Source: a virus. From it: a stretch of DNA of 31,734 nt. The position numbers and the translations under genes were made by a program. The notes below the pieces were generated by a model. That model ran no database searches. It was not told where the DNA came from and was given only the letters and a program-made list of their open reading frames with translations. This document shows, piece after piece, positions 15,925-23,925 of the stretch; the stretch's first letter is position 1, and every line of letters starts with the position of its first letter. Location of the stretch: the IMG/VR virus record IMGVR_UViG_3300000227_000022, positions 10 to 31,743 of that record, one strand, 5' to 3'.

Positions 15925-18008
15925 ACGGTTGTCAGTTTGATAGATGGATTGAATTCCAGCTTCTTACTGTACTTCTTATCGTATTCCCTAAGCTGCTTAT
16001 AGGTTTCATCTAGCCAGCCTAGTTGTTCTTTCGTAGCTTGCATTACCCCAGTCATCCCGATACCCATACGCATGTTCTTATGAACGATAGCTTCGGTGAT
16101 CTTTTGATGACACGGTAGAGCAAGCGAGTGTTTACTTACTCGGTATAGAAGAGTTGCTACATCTAATAGTTCTTTCTTTGATTCAATGTTTGGAAGGAAG
16201 ATCTCGGAGAGGCAGCAGGTTTCACCATCTGCTAGAGATTGCTCGGCGCAGTTGTGGACAATGATGTTGTCAGCTACAAAGTTATGGGTATCCTCTACTG
16301 AGATGTCATATACATCTGTTATTGGGCCTTCTTCGATTGCAACAACTAGAGGCCAGTTCGTAAGACCTGTTCTCAAGTGGCCTGGTACATTCTTAATCTC
16401 TTTTTTGTATCCACTGTTGGTTGCTTTGAAATCACCATTCTCATCCCAGACTTGGTGATCATTATCACAAAGCGATCTTGTCAAAGTTGAATGTTCTGAA
16501 TGCAACATGCATTCTAGGTTTTCAATTGTATTATTGAAAGTATCTTCATCAACATGGTGGACATCATACCCATCTGGTATCTTTCCAAACAAACCTTCCC
16601 ACACTAACCTGTGTTCCATTGTTTGTTCTTTCACTGGTTGAGACGTCAATCGAACTCCAGAATAAGCAGTTCCTCTTCGTGTTCTTGATAAGTGAACAAC
16701 ACGATCTCCTATGTTGAGGTATCCTGCTTCAACCCACCCTCGGTTAGCAGTGAAGATCTTGTGATCAGGTGTACACACTACTGTTGCACCTGTGTTGATC
16801 TTAACTTTTATTGTTTTAGCATTCTTTTTACTTACCCAACTTGCAGTTGCTTGCTTGATGCAGAGTTTCCCAAGTGCATCCATACTGTAAACCTTCATAG
16901 GCTCTACCATATCTGCGATTCGCACTTGACCGTTTACTGTTGATACAAGTGTATCAGGGTGCAAACAAGGATTATATCCAGCTACATCTGGATCTGGGTA
17001 TTCAGTCTCTCCGAGACGACCTACTTTCCTGGATAACTTAATGTTTATTAATCCATACGGTTCTGATTTACCTTCATAAGTGTCCCAGAAGTAATCATGA
17101 AGATCATTTATATCGTTACAAACAACACTGTTGTTTGACATAGCTCTCCAAGAAGGGATACCTCCAATGTCCCATCGTTTAGCTAATAGGAACTCTACAT
17201 CGTCTGCATCACCGATAGCAATCTGTGCGGATCTACGAACGTTACCCGCTACTACAACTGCTCCAATGATATTCATGATATCAAGGCAATCGATAGGACG
17301 TAGTTGTTTCCCTACACGTTTCTCGATAACAGATGATATCTTGTCGATACCCCACACCAAATCCTCTGGTCCAGAAGCAGTGCCTCCGAATCCCTTGATA
17401 GCAGCGCCTTTAGATCTAATCAGCTGCGTCGAGTAAGTGAACGTCTGCTTACCTGAGTCGTGTGCTAGGAATGCTGCCTTCAGAGTTTTCCCGAGGAGTG
17501 CAACCCACCCTTCTCTACTGTCTGGAACAATGAACTCTGCTCCGCTATCGTTTGTACGGGTAGGTGGTTTGAAATCTAGGTTGACAGGTGGTAGCTTACT
17601 TACATTTTCTTTCTGGATATTATAGCCGACACCTGAGCCTAACATAAGGAGATCCATAGCCCATGTGAAAGGTTCTACTGGGTTATCTATAGTTCGAAAT
17701 GCGCAGTTTTGGAGAGAGGCAAGCCCTAGTTTACCTACGGTATCAGTACCGAGTTGCCACCAGAAGCGACCTGCAACTGATCCTTTGAGTGTTGTTAAAT
17801 AACGACGCAATCGTTCGTTCTCATCATCTGTGAATCCGCAATGCAGCTGTTCATTCGAAGCCTTAATAACTCGTTCAATAGTATCTGCAAACTCCTCTGT
17901 TGGAGAGTTGATATCATCCTCATTTAAGCGTCGAGAGTAAGTTCTTTTATAAGTGAGGTACCCTACAGATGACCAAGGTGTTATATATTCTACGGAAGGT
18001 GTGTTCAT
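15925..18008 (-). CDS. Ribonucleoside-triphosphate reductase, adenosylcobalamin-dependent (class II), exon 1 with intein
   Basis: This enzyme converts ribonucleotides to deoxyribonucleotides using a cobalamin-derived radical, feeding phage DNA synthesis. It matches the monomeric Lactobacillus-type RTPR family. Blocks include ASLQNCAF (first redox cysteine), DLLMLGSGVGYN, and NPCAEQSL with the thiyl-radical cysteine. A second redox cysteine lies 11 residues later (GETCC). The frame is open to 18086, but ATG 18008 is the likely start: AAGGAA precedes it, and the protein then begins like relatives. A 239-aa intein splits NP from CAEQ, and a group I intron follows TTV. The mature protein would be about 641 aa (347 + 109 + 185). 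It lies downstream of the RNA polymerase gene behind a hairpin and upstream of thioredoxin. Confidence 0.9.
16251..16967 (-). mobile_element. Intein with HNH homing endonuclease inside the reductase
   Basis: A 239-aa protein intron is read in frame with the reductase. It begins with the nucleophile Cys in CLHPDTLVST (block A). It has the block B TxxH motif (VVCTPDHKIFTANRGWVEAG) and ends with blocks F and G (VYDISVEDTHNFVADNIIV-HN), followed by the +1 Cys of the host protein. The middle carries an HNH_3-like endonuclease: EHRLVWEGLFGKIPDGYDV, HHVDEDTFNNTIENLE, then HSEHSTL. All residues for autocatalytic splicing are present, so it should be active. Excision joins ...GYNP to CAEQSL, restoring the NPCAE active-site motif. 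The +1 Cys is the catalytic thiyl cysteine of the reductase, so the enzyme cannot work until splicing is complete. Confidence 0.93.
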
Positions 18009-18033
18009 TATTTCCTTATTATTATAGATAAAA

Positions 18034-18054
18034 TAACCCCTCGCTATGAGGGGT
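18034..18054 (-). terminator. Intrinsic terminator-like hairpin between RNA polymerase and reductase genes
   Basis: On the minus strand ACCCCTC-ATAGC-GAGGGGT, a 7-bp perfect stem, is followed by TATTTTAT. It lies in the 78-base gap between the RNA polymerase stop and the reductase start, upstream of the reductase ribosome site. It probably attenuates or stops leftward transcription, or is an mRNA end. The stem resembles the other CCCCT/AGGGG hairpins near 13.6 and 14.5 kb. Confidence 0.65.
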
Positions 18055-18086
18055 CTTATGTTCAGATGTTCTCTATTAGGGGACAC

Positions 18087-20294
18087 CTAGCAGAAGAAGT
18101 ATTTAGAGTCTTTTAGAAGACTTAAGTCTAGTGTTCCCAATTCAGGCTCTGGATAAGTAAATGAGTCCTCACTTTCCATAAGCATATTCTTCAAGATAGT
18201 AAAGAAGTTAGGTACATCATACTGCGCTACAAAGGTCATCTTAGTTACCTCTTGCAGGAAATCGATATCTTCCGCATGAGAAGAGAAACTATCGTGTACT
18301 GCTGCAAATGAACCGTTGAATATCCCAATTGTATTTGCCATGTGTGAAGCATCTAAACTGTGTACAAAGTTAGGAGAGATACCTGAGGCAAAGCTTCGAC
18401 GGCAAGGTATAAGTTCCTTTGTTTCCTTGCTAATAGCATTAACTTTGATAACATGGTTGATCCTACCATCTTTATTACCAATGATACCTTTGATAGTTGA
18501 CCTCTGCTTACGCTCATGCTGAAGGTATGCTTTATAAACTACAGGGAATCCACTTGGTGTTACCCAAGTTAGATGGTTTCTCCCAGAAGCTAGCTCATGT
18601 TCAGCTATTTTCTGTAATAATTTAGCAGTCTTTAACTGACCATTACATACAGTATTTATAGCTGAGATTAGTCCTGTCGCTAGCTTGTCACAATCGTCTT
18701 CAGATATGTCATACTTTTTAGTGAATCCTTCAACATGGAGATCGTTATACATGTTCGAGGATATCTTCTTCTTGCCTGCTGAGTAAGCTCTTGTCATTGA
18801 ACCGCGTTTAGCAATTCCTTTTCGAATGTCTTTCATAGGCATTGCCCTTTGAGAGAACCAATCTGGCATTGTGGATACAAGTTCTTTTGCAACTGCTACA
18901 TAGAAATCTTTAGGGATATCATTGGGGAGGAGAGATACAAGTTCTCCTGCGTGTGCATCTTTAGAGATAGCTGCTAGATGCTGAGAACCATTCGAAGAAC
19001 CATCGATAGGTATCGGTAGTCCACTCTCATAAGTTATACCTGCAAAGACTGCATCTTCGTATGCTGATATTTCCAAACAACCAGCTAAGAAACTATGTGG
19101 CTTCTCTGCTTTGCTGTTTAATAACAGACCTTCAGCCGTATCCCTAATCATACTAGAATTGAGAGTACACCACTTAGCTCTGTCTTCCAAGGTCATCTTG
19201 TCAACGGAGATTGTATCAAGACCTTCCTTTTCAAGATGTTCGATGTAGTCAGATGTTGTCCACTGGTTTATCCTAAGCTCATCTATAGTATATGACTGAT
19301 TGAAACACGATGCTGTGTGGATACATAGCCATCGGAATCCGATCTCTGTTACCTTCTTCTTGTTAGAGAATAAGAATAGTGACCTTGCGAGATCACTCCC
19401 TTGAAACTCTACGAATGATTCTGAGTAATAAACCCTACCTCGATAATCGCAGGAAACTTCTTGGAAGAACTCTCTATCTCCGATTAATTCAGCTTTACCT
19501 ATAATTTGTTTGTATTCAAAGTACTTACTAATTAACCTTTGAAGTTTAGGATCTTTCTTCCCTAGGAAAGGCGTACCATCTGTATTGAGGAGGATAGCTT
19601 TGTCGTCTTTAATATCATTATGGATATTATAAGTTATGATTTCACCATCTTCAGTTATTAGCTCTAAAGATTCTGGCGGTGGGTTCTTCTTGGTTGCATG
19701 TAATACGTTTAAGTTTAACTTCCAAGGTTGTTGCCGGAGAATCTCTAGAGATTTTACAAATGGGGTATTCAAGTGCTCATGGAATAGACGTTGGTTAGTC
19801 CACCCTTTGATGTATGGATCTTTAGTTATCTGGGAGATCAAACCTTGAATTGGTTCTGGTTTTTCAAATACTGTACCTAACAAAATTGGTTTAACATTAT
19901 CTGTTAGGTTAGTTATCCTTAGGATATACGGAGCTTTTCTACCTTCGTACTCTCTGAAGATATCTATTAGGTTATCTTGCAGGAAAGCTTCTAAGAAGAG
20001 GTCACCTAGTGATAGTGTACTTTTGACATTTGTGTCATCAATACCAATATCTCTTGCGATCCTTTGTCCTAGAAGGTTGGAAGAAAAAGTGAGCTTAACG
20101 GCTGCAGAATACTTGGACTGCTTATTGCGAATACAATAGCGAAGCAAAGTATCCCAAGCTTCATATACAAAACGATCAATGTCATATTCCCATAATGGAT
20201 ACGATGCTAGAAGGTATGCACCGTGATTGTAAACTTTATCTGAATCGACTACGACCTTCGATACTTTTTCAGATAAGTATTGTATTGGATCCAT
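18087..20294 (-). CDS. T7-like single-subunit DNA-directed RNA polymerase
   Basis: This 735-aa enzyme transcribes phage genes from phage promoters. The motifs are DYRGR (283-287, the DxxGR motif), motif A PIDGSSNGSQH with D431, and motif B RKGIAKRGSMTRAYS with K496 and Y504. The specificity-loop region is VTPSGFPV to SPNFVHSLDASH (578-651), and motif C is AAVHDSF with D668. It is shorter than T7 RNA polymerase (883 aa), mainly in the N-terminal domain and between motifs A and B (65 residues against 94). Motif B ends YS rather than YG, and the C-terminus is YFFC. It follows the primase-helicase by six bases, with AGGAAACC before the ATG. Unlike T7 gene 1 it is far down the leftward operon, so it is unlikely to be the first gene expressed. 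Confidence 0.95.
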   Translation of the reverse strand: MDPIQYLSEKVSKVVVDSDKVYNHGAYLLASYPLWEYDIDRFVYEAWDTLLRYCIRNKQSKYSAAVKLTFSSNLLGQRIARDIGIDDTNVKSTLSLGDLFLEAFLQDNLIDIFREYEGRKAPYILRITNLTDNVKPILLGTVFEKPEPIQGLISQITKDPYIKGWTNQRLFHEHLNTPFVKSLEILRQQPWKLNLNVLHATKKNPPPESLELITEDGEIITYNIHNDIKDDKAILLNTDGTPFLGKKDPKLQRLISKYFEYKQIIGKAELIGDREFFQEVSCDYRGRVYYSESFVEFQGSDLARSLFLFSNKKKVTEIGFRWLCIHTASCFNQSYTIDELRINQWTTSDYIEHLEKEGLDTISVDKMTLEDRAKWCTLNSSMIRDTAEGLLLNSKAEKPHSFLAGCLEISAYEDAVFAGITYESGLPIPIDGSSNGSQHLAAISKDAHAGELVSLLPNDIPKDFYVAVAKELVSTMPDWFSQRAMPMKDIRKGIAKRGSMTRAYSAGKKKISSNMYNDLHVEGFTKKYDISEDDCDKLATGLISAINTVCNGQLKTAKLLQKIAEHELASGRNHLTWVTPSGFPVVYKAYLQHERKQRSTIKGIIGNKDGRINHVIKVNAISKETKELIPCRRSFASGISPNFVHSLDASHMANTIGIFNGSFAAVHDSFSSHAEDIDFLQEVTKMTFVAQYDVPNFFTILKNMLMESEDSFTYPEPELGTLDLSLLKDSKYFFC

Positions 20295-20300
20295 GGTTTC

Positions 20301-21905
20301 CTATTCAAAATCTAAGAGATCAATGGCCTTTAGTCTTCCGGTTTGTGGATTATATTGAGAGACACCACAGTCACCAGTAAGACCTGTGAATCGAGATTTA
20401 AGAACTCGAAGTTTAATTGTGTTCCTTGCATCATTGTTATCTGCAATCATGTTTCTTGCAAATGCTATTATATCAAATGAGATTTGTTTGATAGAGCCTG
20501 ACCCTTTGATATCATCAATAGATGGCAGGTGCCCTTGTTCAAAGGGCTTCTCTCCTTTCCTTAGGTGAGAGATAACGCCTAGCCAGCAGTTGTGTTTCTT
20601 GGTTATCTTTAGAAGGTCAGACATAACAGAATCTGTTGCTTCATTACCAGACTTACCATTCGCACCTTCTGATACTGCAATTGTGATATGGTCTAAGATG
20701 ATATACTTGCAACCTAATAGGGCTAAGTGTTCAATTTTATCAATCAAGGAAGCATCTCCGACTGCCCCTTGGTGATCTAGAAGTACTAGCTTTTCACTTC
20801 CAAATATAGAAGTAAATGCTTGGTATTCCTCTTCCTGTGTTACGGTATCAACTGATAGATTCTTATTGAGCTGCATTCCGATAAATTTCTGTGCAGTATC
20901 TCCAATGCTTTCTTCCAATGATACCATACCTACCATGTCTTCTGTCTTATTTAAGATTTCTAATACGATTTCTTTTATAACAGTAGATTTACCTGATCCA
21001 GTTCCAGATGTGAATAGAACAATCTCACCTAGTCTCATTCCATGAAGCTTTGTATTGAGACCTGCAAGACATACAGGGTACGGTACTGAAACTGTTTCCC
21101 TTCGTCGTTGGTAGTGTGTCCAGACATCTTCGCCTCTTACAATACCTGCTGGATTAAATGCCTTAGCATTAAACATGCAGGAGATAAGCGTTGTTGCACT
21201 ATGCTTGGTTAATACATCGCAAGCATCTTTCTCTGGAAGTGTTGCTACTTTTACCTTATCGTATCCGATGATCCTAGCTGCTTGTTCAGTTGCTTTTTGT
21301 CCCGGACCATCTTGGTCAAGCATTAGAATAACTTCTTCAAAACTTCTAAGCCACTCCCTTTGCTCAAGCAAGACTGCCATACCAGAGGCAGATGGAATTG
21401 ATACTACAGGGTAGTACCTTTGGTATTTGGAGAAGGAAGCCTCTGCCACGGCAAGTGCATCCAGTTCTCCTTCAGTAATAACCACATATTTGTTACCATT
21501 GGAAACATTTTGCCCAAATAGTTGAACACCTTTGAAGTCTCCGTGGATTGAGAACTTCTTGGGGAGTTGTCTTTCTTTGTAAGCAACGACTTCACCATTC
21601 TTTGTATAGGGATAGAAATGGCTTTGGATTGTTCCGTCTTCACCGTAGGAGACTTTAACCCCGAAGTGCGTTGCCGTGTTCTTGGTGATGCCCCTTTCCT
21701 TGAAACCTCTAGTGTCATAGTTTTTGATTTCCTCTAATGTGTGCATTGAATAGTCTTCTTTAGGGTATTCTGTTGGTTTAAAATTAGGGTCAATAGGTGT
21801 TGACTTCTGGCATGAGAAACAGAATGAAGATTTATCTCCTTCTTTGTATGAGCGGGCATCAGATGACCCGCATTTAGGACATGAAGTGTGTACCCATCTT
21901 GTCAT
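20301..21905 (-). CDS. T7 gp4-type DNA primase-helicase
   Basis: This 534-aa bifunctional replication protein primes the lagging strand and unwinds DNA as a ring. An N-terminal zinc ribbon has CPKC and CFSC (C9, C12, C29, C32). The TOPRIM primase core shows TEGELDAL (E145) and LMLDQDGPG (D197, D199). The helicase has Walker A GTGSGKST (301-308), SLEES (329-333), Walker B YIILDHI (D405), the SHLRKGE segment, and LKSRFTG near the end. The acidic, aromatic C-terminus (LLDFE) resembles the T7 gp4 tail that contacts the polymerase. The length is close to T7 gp4 (566 aa). The start codon directly abuts the stop of a 51-aa gene (TAAATG). Confidence 0.95.
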   Translation of the reverse strand: MTRWVHTSCPKCGSSDARSYKEGDKSSFCFSCQKSTPIDPNFKPTEYPKEDYSMHTLEEIKNYDTRGFKERGITKNTATHFGVKVSYGEDGTIQSHFYPYTKNGEVVAYKERQLPKKFSIHGDFKGVQLFGQNVSNGNKYVVITEGELDALAVAEASFSKYQRYYPVVSIPSASGMAVLLEQREWLRSFEEVILMLDQDGPGQKATEQAARIIGYDKVKVATLPEKDACDVLTKHSATTLISCMFNAKAFNPAGIVRGEDVWTHYQRRRETVSVPYPVCLAGLNTKLHGMRLGEIVLFTSGTGSGKSTVIKEIVLEILNKTEDMVGMVSLEESIGDTAQKFIGMQLNKNLSVDTVTQEEEYQAFTSIFGSEKLVLLDHQGAVGDASLIDKIEHLALLGCKYIILDHITIAVSEGANGKSGNEATDSVMSDLLKITKKHNCWLGVISHLRKGEKPFEQGHLPSIDDIKGSGSIKQISFDIIAFARNMIADNNDARNTIKLRVLKSRFTGLTGDCGVSQYNPQTGRLKAIDLLDFE

Positions 21906-22061
21906 TTAATTCCAATCTCTGTCTTCTTTCAGTTCACGGATAAGTTGACGACGGTAGTGTGCGTCATCTTGTGTTTGTTTCTTTCGTAGGAATGTTTCTT
22001 TAGTAGTTTCCTTTGTTGATTTATCTTCTTTGATTGGCTGCTCTCGTTTTTGTTTATTCAT
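21906..22061 (-). CDS. Small charged hypothetical protein (51 aa)
   Basis: This 51-aa, Lys/Glu/Gln/Arg-rich protein starts MNKQKREQPIKEDKSTKETT. It is probably helical and may bind nucleic acid or a partner. Its ATG lies inside the end of the endonuclease gene, and its TAA is followed at once by the primase-helicase ATG, so coupled translation is likely. No good ribosome site is seen; the case rests on the tight fit and absence of other coding. Function is unknown. Confidence 0.5.
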   Translation of the reverse strand: MNKQKREQPIKEDKSTKETTKETFLRKKQTQDDAHYRRQLIRELKEDRDWN

Positions 22062-22692
22062 TTTTTAATCTTGAAAATACATAACCTTTGTGTGATTTAG
22101 CTTCGCCATTGGCGCATCGGTACACCCTACTGAAGTCTAACCCTGCTGCAACCATTTGATCCATTCCACATAAACGGAAAGTTGATCCGGTTGCTATACA
22201 AGTAGCTTCGATTATACCTTTAAACTGGTGGTTTAGTCTACCCATTTGGGACTTAGAGATCTTTTCTCTAGCTTCATCTGAGTGTTCTTTGCTAATGAAT
22301 TTGATGTTTCCTATAGCATTGTTTATGTACTCGCGCTCACCTTCTTTGTCTTTAGCATAGAGGACTTTTGCTTCCCATTGTACTTCGACTTCGCCTGCAA
22401 CAACTCCAGCCCTTGTATGGTATAGTTGCAGAATTTCAAAGTGGAAATGTTGTACCCCATGTTTTTCAATAGCTTCTGCAATGTTTTTGGAAGATGTTTT
22501 GTAGGTCGTCCAGTCTGATTGTTTTTGTTTTGTTTTCTTTCCGAAATTTGTGTAGAAAAACTTACGTCCGATGTACTTCTTTTTGAACTCTGGATGTGAG
22601 CAAGTAACGAGGTATACAAAACCGAATCTGTTATTCGGTTCCAAGAATGGCTGGTTGTTGTACATCCACAGTGTCTTTGTTTTCTTCGGCAT
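22054..22692 (-). CDS. Free-standing GIY-YIG homing endonuclease (with NUMOD-type DNA-binding region)
   Basis: This is a 212-aa protein. The GIY-YIG core is FGFVYLVTCS to KKYIGRKFFY, with a long insertion after it, and conserved Glu-bearing segments (GEVEVQWEAKVLY). Residues 140-160 have a NUMOD3-like motif (HSDEAREKISKSQMGRLN), and the C-terminus (GSTFRLCGMDQMVAAGLDFS, then VYRCANGEAKSHKGYVF) resembles NUMOD DNA-binding repeats. It sits between the exonuclease and the primase-helicase, overlapping the exonuclease end by 62 bases. GGAG lies just before its ATG. I see no group I core around it, so it is read as a free-standing (Seg-like) element. Confidence 0.8.
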   Translation of the reverse strand: MPKKTKTLWMYNNQPFLEPNNRFGFVYLVTCSHPEFKKKYIGRKFFYTNFGKKTKQKQSDWTTYKTSSKNIAEAIEKHGVQHFHFEILQLYHTRAGVVAGEVEVQWEAKVLYAKDKEGEREYINNAIGNIKFISKEHSDEAREKISKSQMGRLNHQFKGIIEATCIATGSTFRLCGMDQMVAAGLDFSRVYRCANGEAKSHKGYVFSRLKNE

Positions 22693-23434
22693 TGATGCTC
22701 CATGTTAATCTATCTTTCAATTCGTCTAGTGATAGCTGTCTCATATCGTCAGCTGTAGTTCTAATGTATATGCAGTTGGCACACTTTAGAAAACTCTTTT
22801 CCCAATCAGTGTCCCTGTCTTTCCAGACTGCAAGGACATGATCCCATAGTTGTTCAGAGGGGACACCTTTCATTATCTTTTCGGCTGTCTTTGGGCCTAC
22901 CCCTCGGATACCTTTAATATTGTCTGTATTATCTCCAGTTAACATTTGTCCCATAACAAATCGGTAAGACTCTTCTGGTTCAATGAATCGGAAGACGCCT
23001 GTCTTAAAGTTATGATGCCATCCTGGGATGCTGTTTAAGTCTTTATCTATGTGTGATACTATAAATGTTTTTCCTTGTGAGTCTGTATCATATGCTAGTA
23101 TCGAGCAGTAATCATCTGCCTCTCCACCATCAGAAGTCATACAAAAGCCTTCTGAATATTTATAGAGCATCTTGATTCGCTCTCTGACTTCAGGCGTTAC
23201 GTTGTCTGCTCTGTTAGCTTTGTAATCTGGATCGGATAAGATTCGGAAGTTATCAGCGCCTTTAATCAGTACGATAGCTTCCTTAGCGTTTGTATCTTCA
23301 ATGATTCTACTTATCTTATCATCTAGTGTTTTCTTACAGAGTGCTGGTGATGTTTGAGTGTATGCTATGAGATACATTAATGAATCTGCATCTATGATTA
23401 CTACGTCAAACCCTTCGTTTTCCCCGTCATCCAT
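22631..23434 (-). CDS. T7 gp6-type 5'-3' exonuclease (FEN family)
   Basis: This 267-aa nuclease removes RNA primers and degrades DNA 5' to 3'. Motifs are VVIIDADSLMYLIAY (first metal Asp pair), GADNFR and YKANR (arch region). These are followed by GGEADDYCSILAY (acidic cluster), SHIDKDLNSIPGW, and a helix-hairpin-helix with potassium-site residues, GDNTDNIKGIRGVGPKTAEKIM. The order and length match phage FEN exonucleases. The frame is open to 23515, but the ATG at 23434 is chosen. It has GGAG eight bases upstream, overlaps the end of the preceding endonuclease gene by eight bases, and places the DADS motif near the N-terminus as in relatives. The C-terminal 20 codons overlap the next endonuclease gene. 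Confidence 0.92.
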   Translation of the reverse strand: MDDGENEGFDVVIIDADSLMYLIAYTQTSPALCKKTLDDKISRIIEDTNAKEAIVLIKGADNFRILSDPDYKANRADNVTPEVRERIKMLYKYSEGFCMTSDGGEADDYCSILAYDTDSQGKTFIVSHIDKDLNSIPGWHHNFKTGVFRFIEPEESYRFVMGQMLTGDNTDNIKGIRGVGPKTAEKIMKGVPSEQLWDHVLAVWKDRDTDWEKSFLKCANCIYIRTTADDMRQLSLDELKDRLTWSINAEENKDTVDVQQPAILGTE

Positions 23435-23912
23435 TGAGATAGCTCCATCCATTTGTCTCTCTGTACGCCCTTGCGACAGCTGTTTTGTATACAATTCCGA
23501 GTGCCTTGGCTGCAATGCTTACAGAATCAAAGACACCCTCTGGCGTGTTTACTTTCTTTCTGTTTGCAATATGAGCAGCTGATCTTCCAGCTTCTAAGAA
23601 GAGCTGCCTGTCTTCTTCCGACATTTTAGACCACCTTTCTTGAGAACGAACTCCGTTCCTCTCTGTGTGCGCAATGTTGTATTCTGGTTTAAATTGCAGA
23701 ATCATTTCTTTTTCTAAAGAGAGAGCCTCCCTCTCATTGAGAATGTTGTGCATCAAGATTTTTACATTTAGAAGGGGCAGCTGCTGTTCCATTAACTCAA
23801 AGTGGTGTTTATTTCGATCTCTTACACTCCAAGCTCTTTCGTTTTTACCCTTCCCTATGTAAACCAAACAACCCGTATTGTCGTAGTGTGCATAGATATA
23901 ATATTTTGACAT
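23427..23912 (-). CDS. Free-standing GIY-YIG homing endonuclease (161 aa, NUMOD1-like C-terminus)
   Basis: The GIY-YIG motifs are YYIYAHYDNTGCLVYIGKG followed by ERAW (conserved Arg), with the metal-binding Glu in LSLEKEMILQF and the Asn in EYNIAHTERNG. The C-terminal VNTPEGVFDSVSIAAKALG matches the NUMOD1 DNA-binding helix pattern. It is inserted between DNA polymerase and exonuclease, each a replication gene. AAAGGAG lies nine bases before the ATG. No group I intron elements were found around it, so it is classed as free-standing. Such genes usually cut the neighbouring gene in related phages that lack them. Confidence 0.82.
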   Translation of the reverse strand: MSKYYIYAHYDNTGCLVYIGKGKNERAWSVRDRNKHHFELMEQQLPLLNVKILMHNILNEREALSLEKEMILQFKPEYNIAHTERNGVRSQERWSKMSEEDRQLFLEAGRSAAHIANRKKVNTPEGVFDSVSIAAKALGIVYKTAVARAYRETNGWSYLNG

Positions 23913-23925
23913 ATATGTTTCTCCT

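Noticed and set aside
18009-18086. N-terminal extension of the reductase up to 18086
   Set aside because: The stretch contains the terminator-like hairpin and the AAGGAA ribosome site; ATG 18008 fits family starts.
23435-23515. Upstream start of the exonuclease
   Set aside because: This part codes for the endonuclease tail in another frame; ATG 23434 has a good ribosome site.
23427-23925. Second group I intron around the 161-aa endonuclease
   Set aside because: Polymerase and exonuclease are each complete, and no P, Q, R or S elements were found next to the gene.
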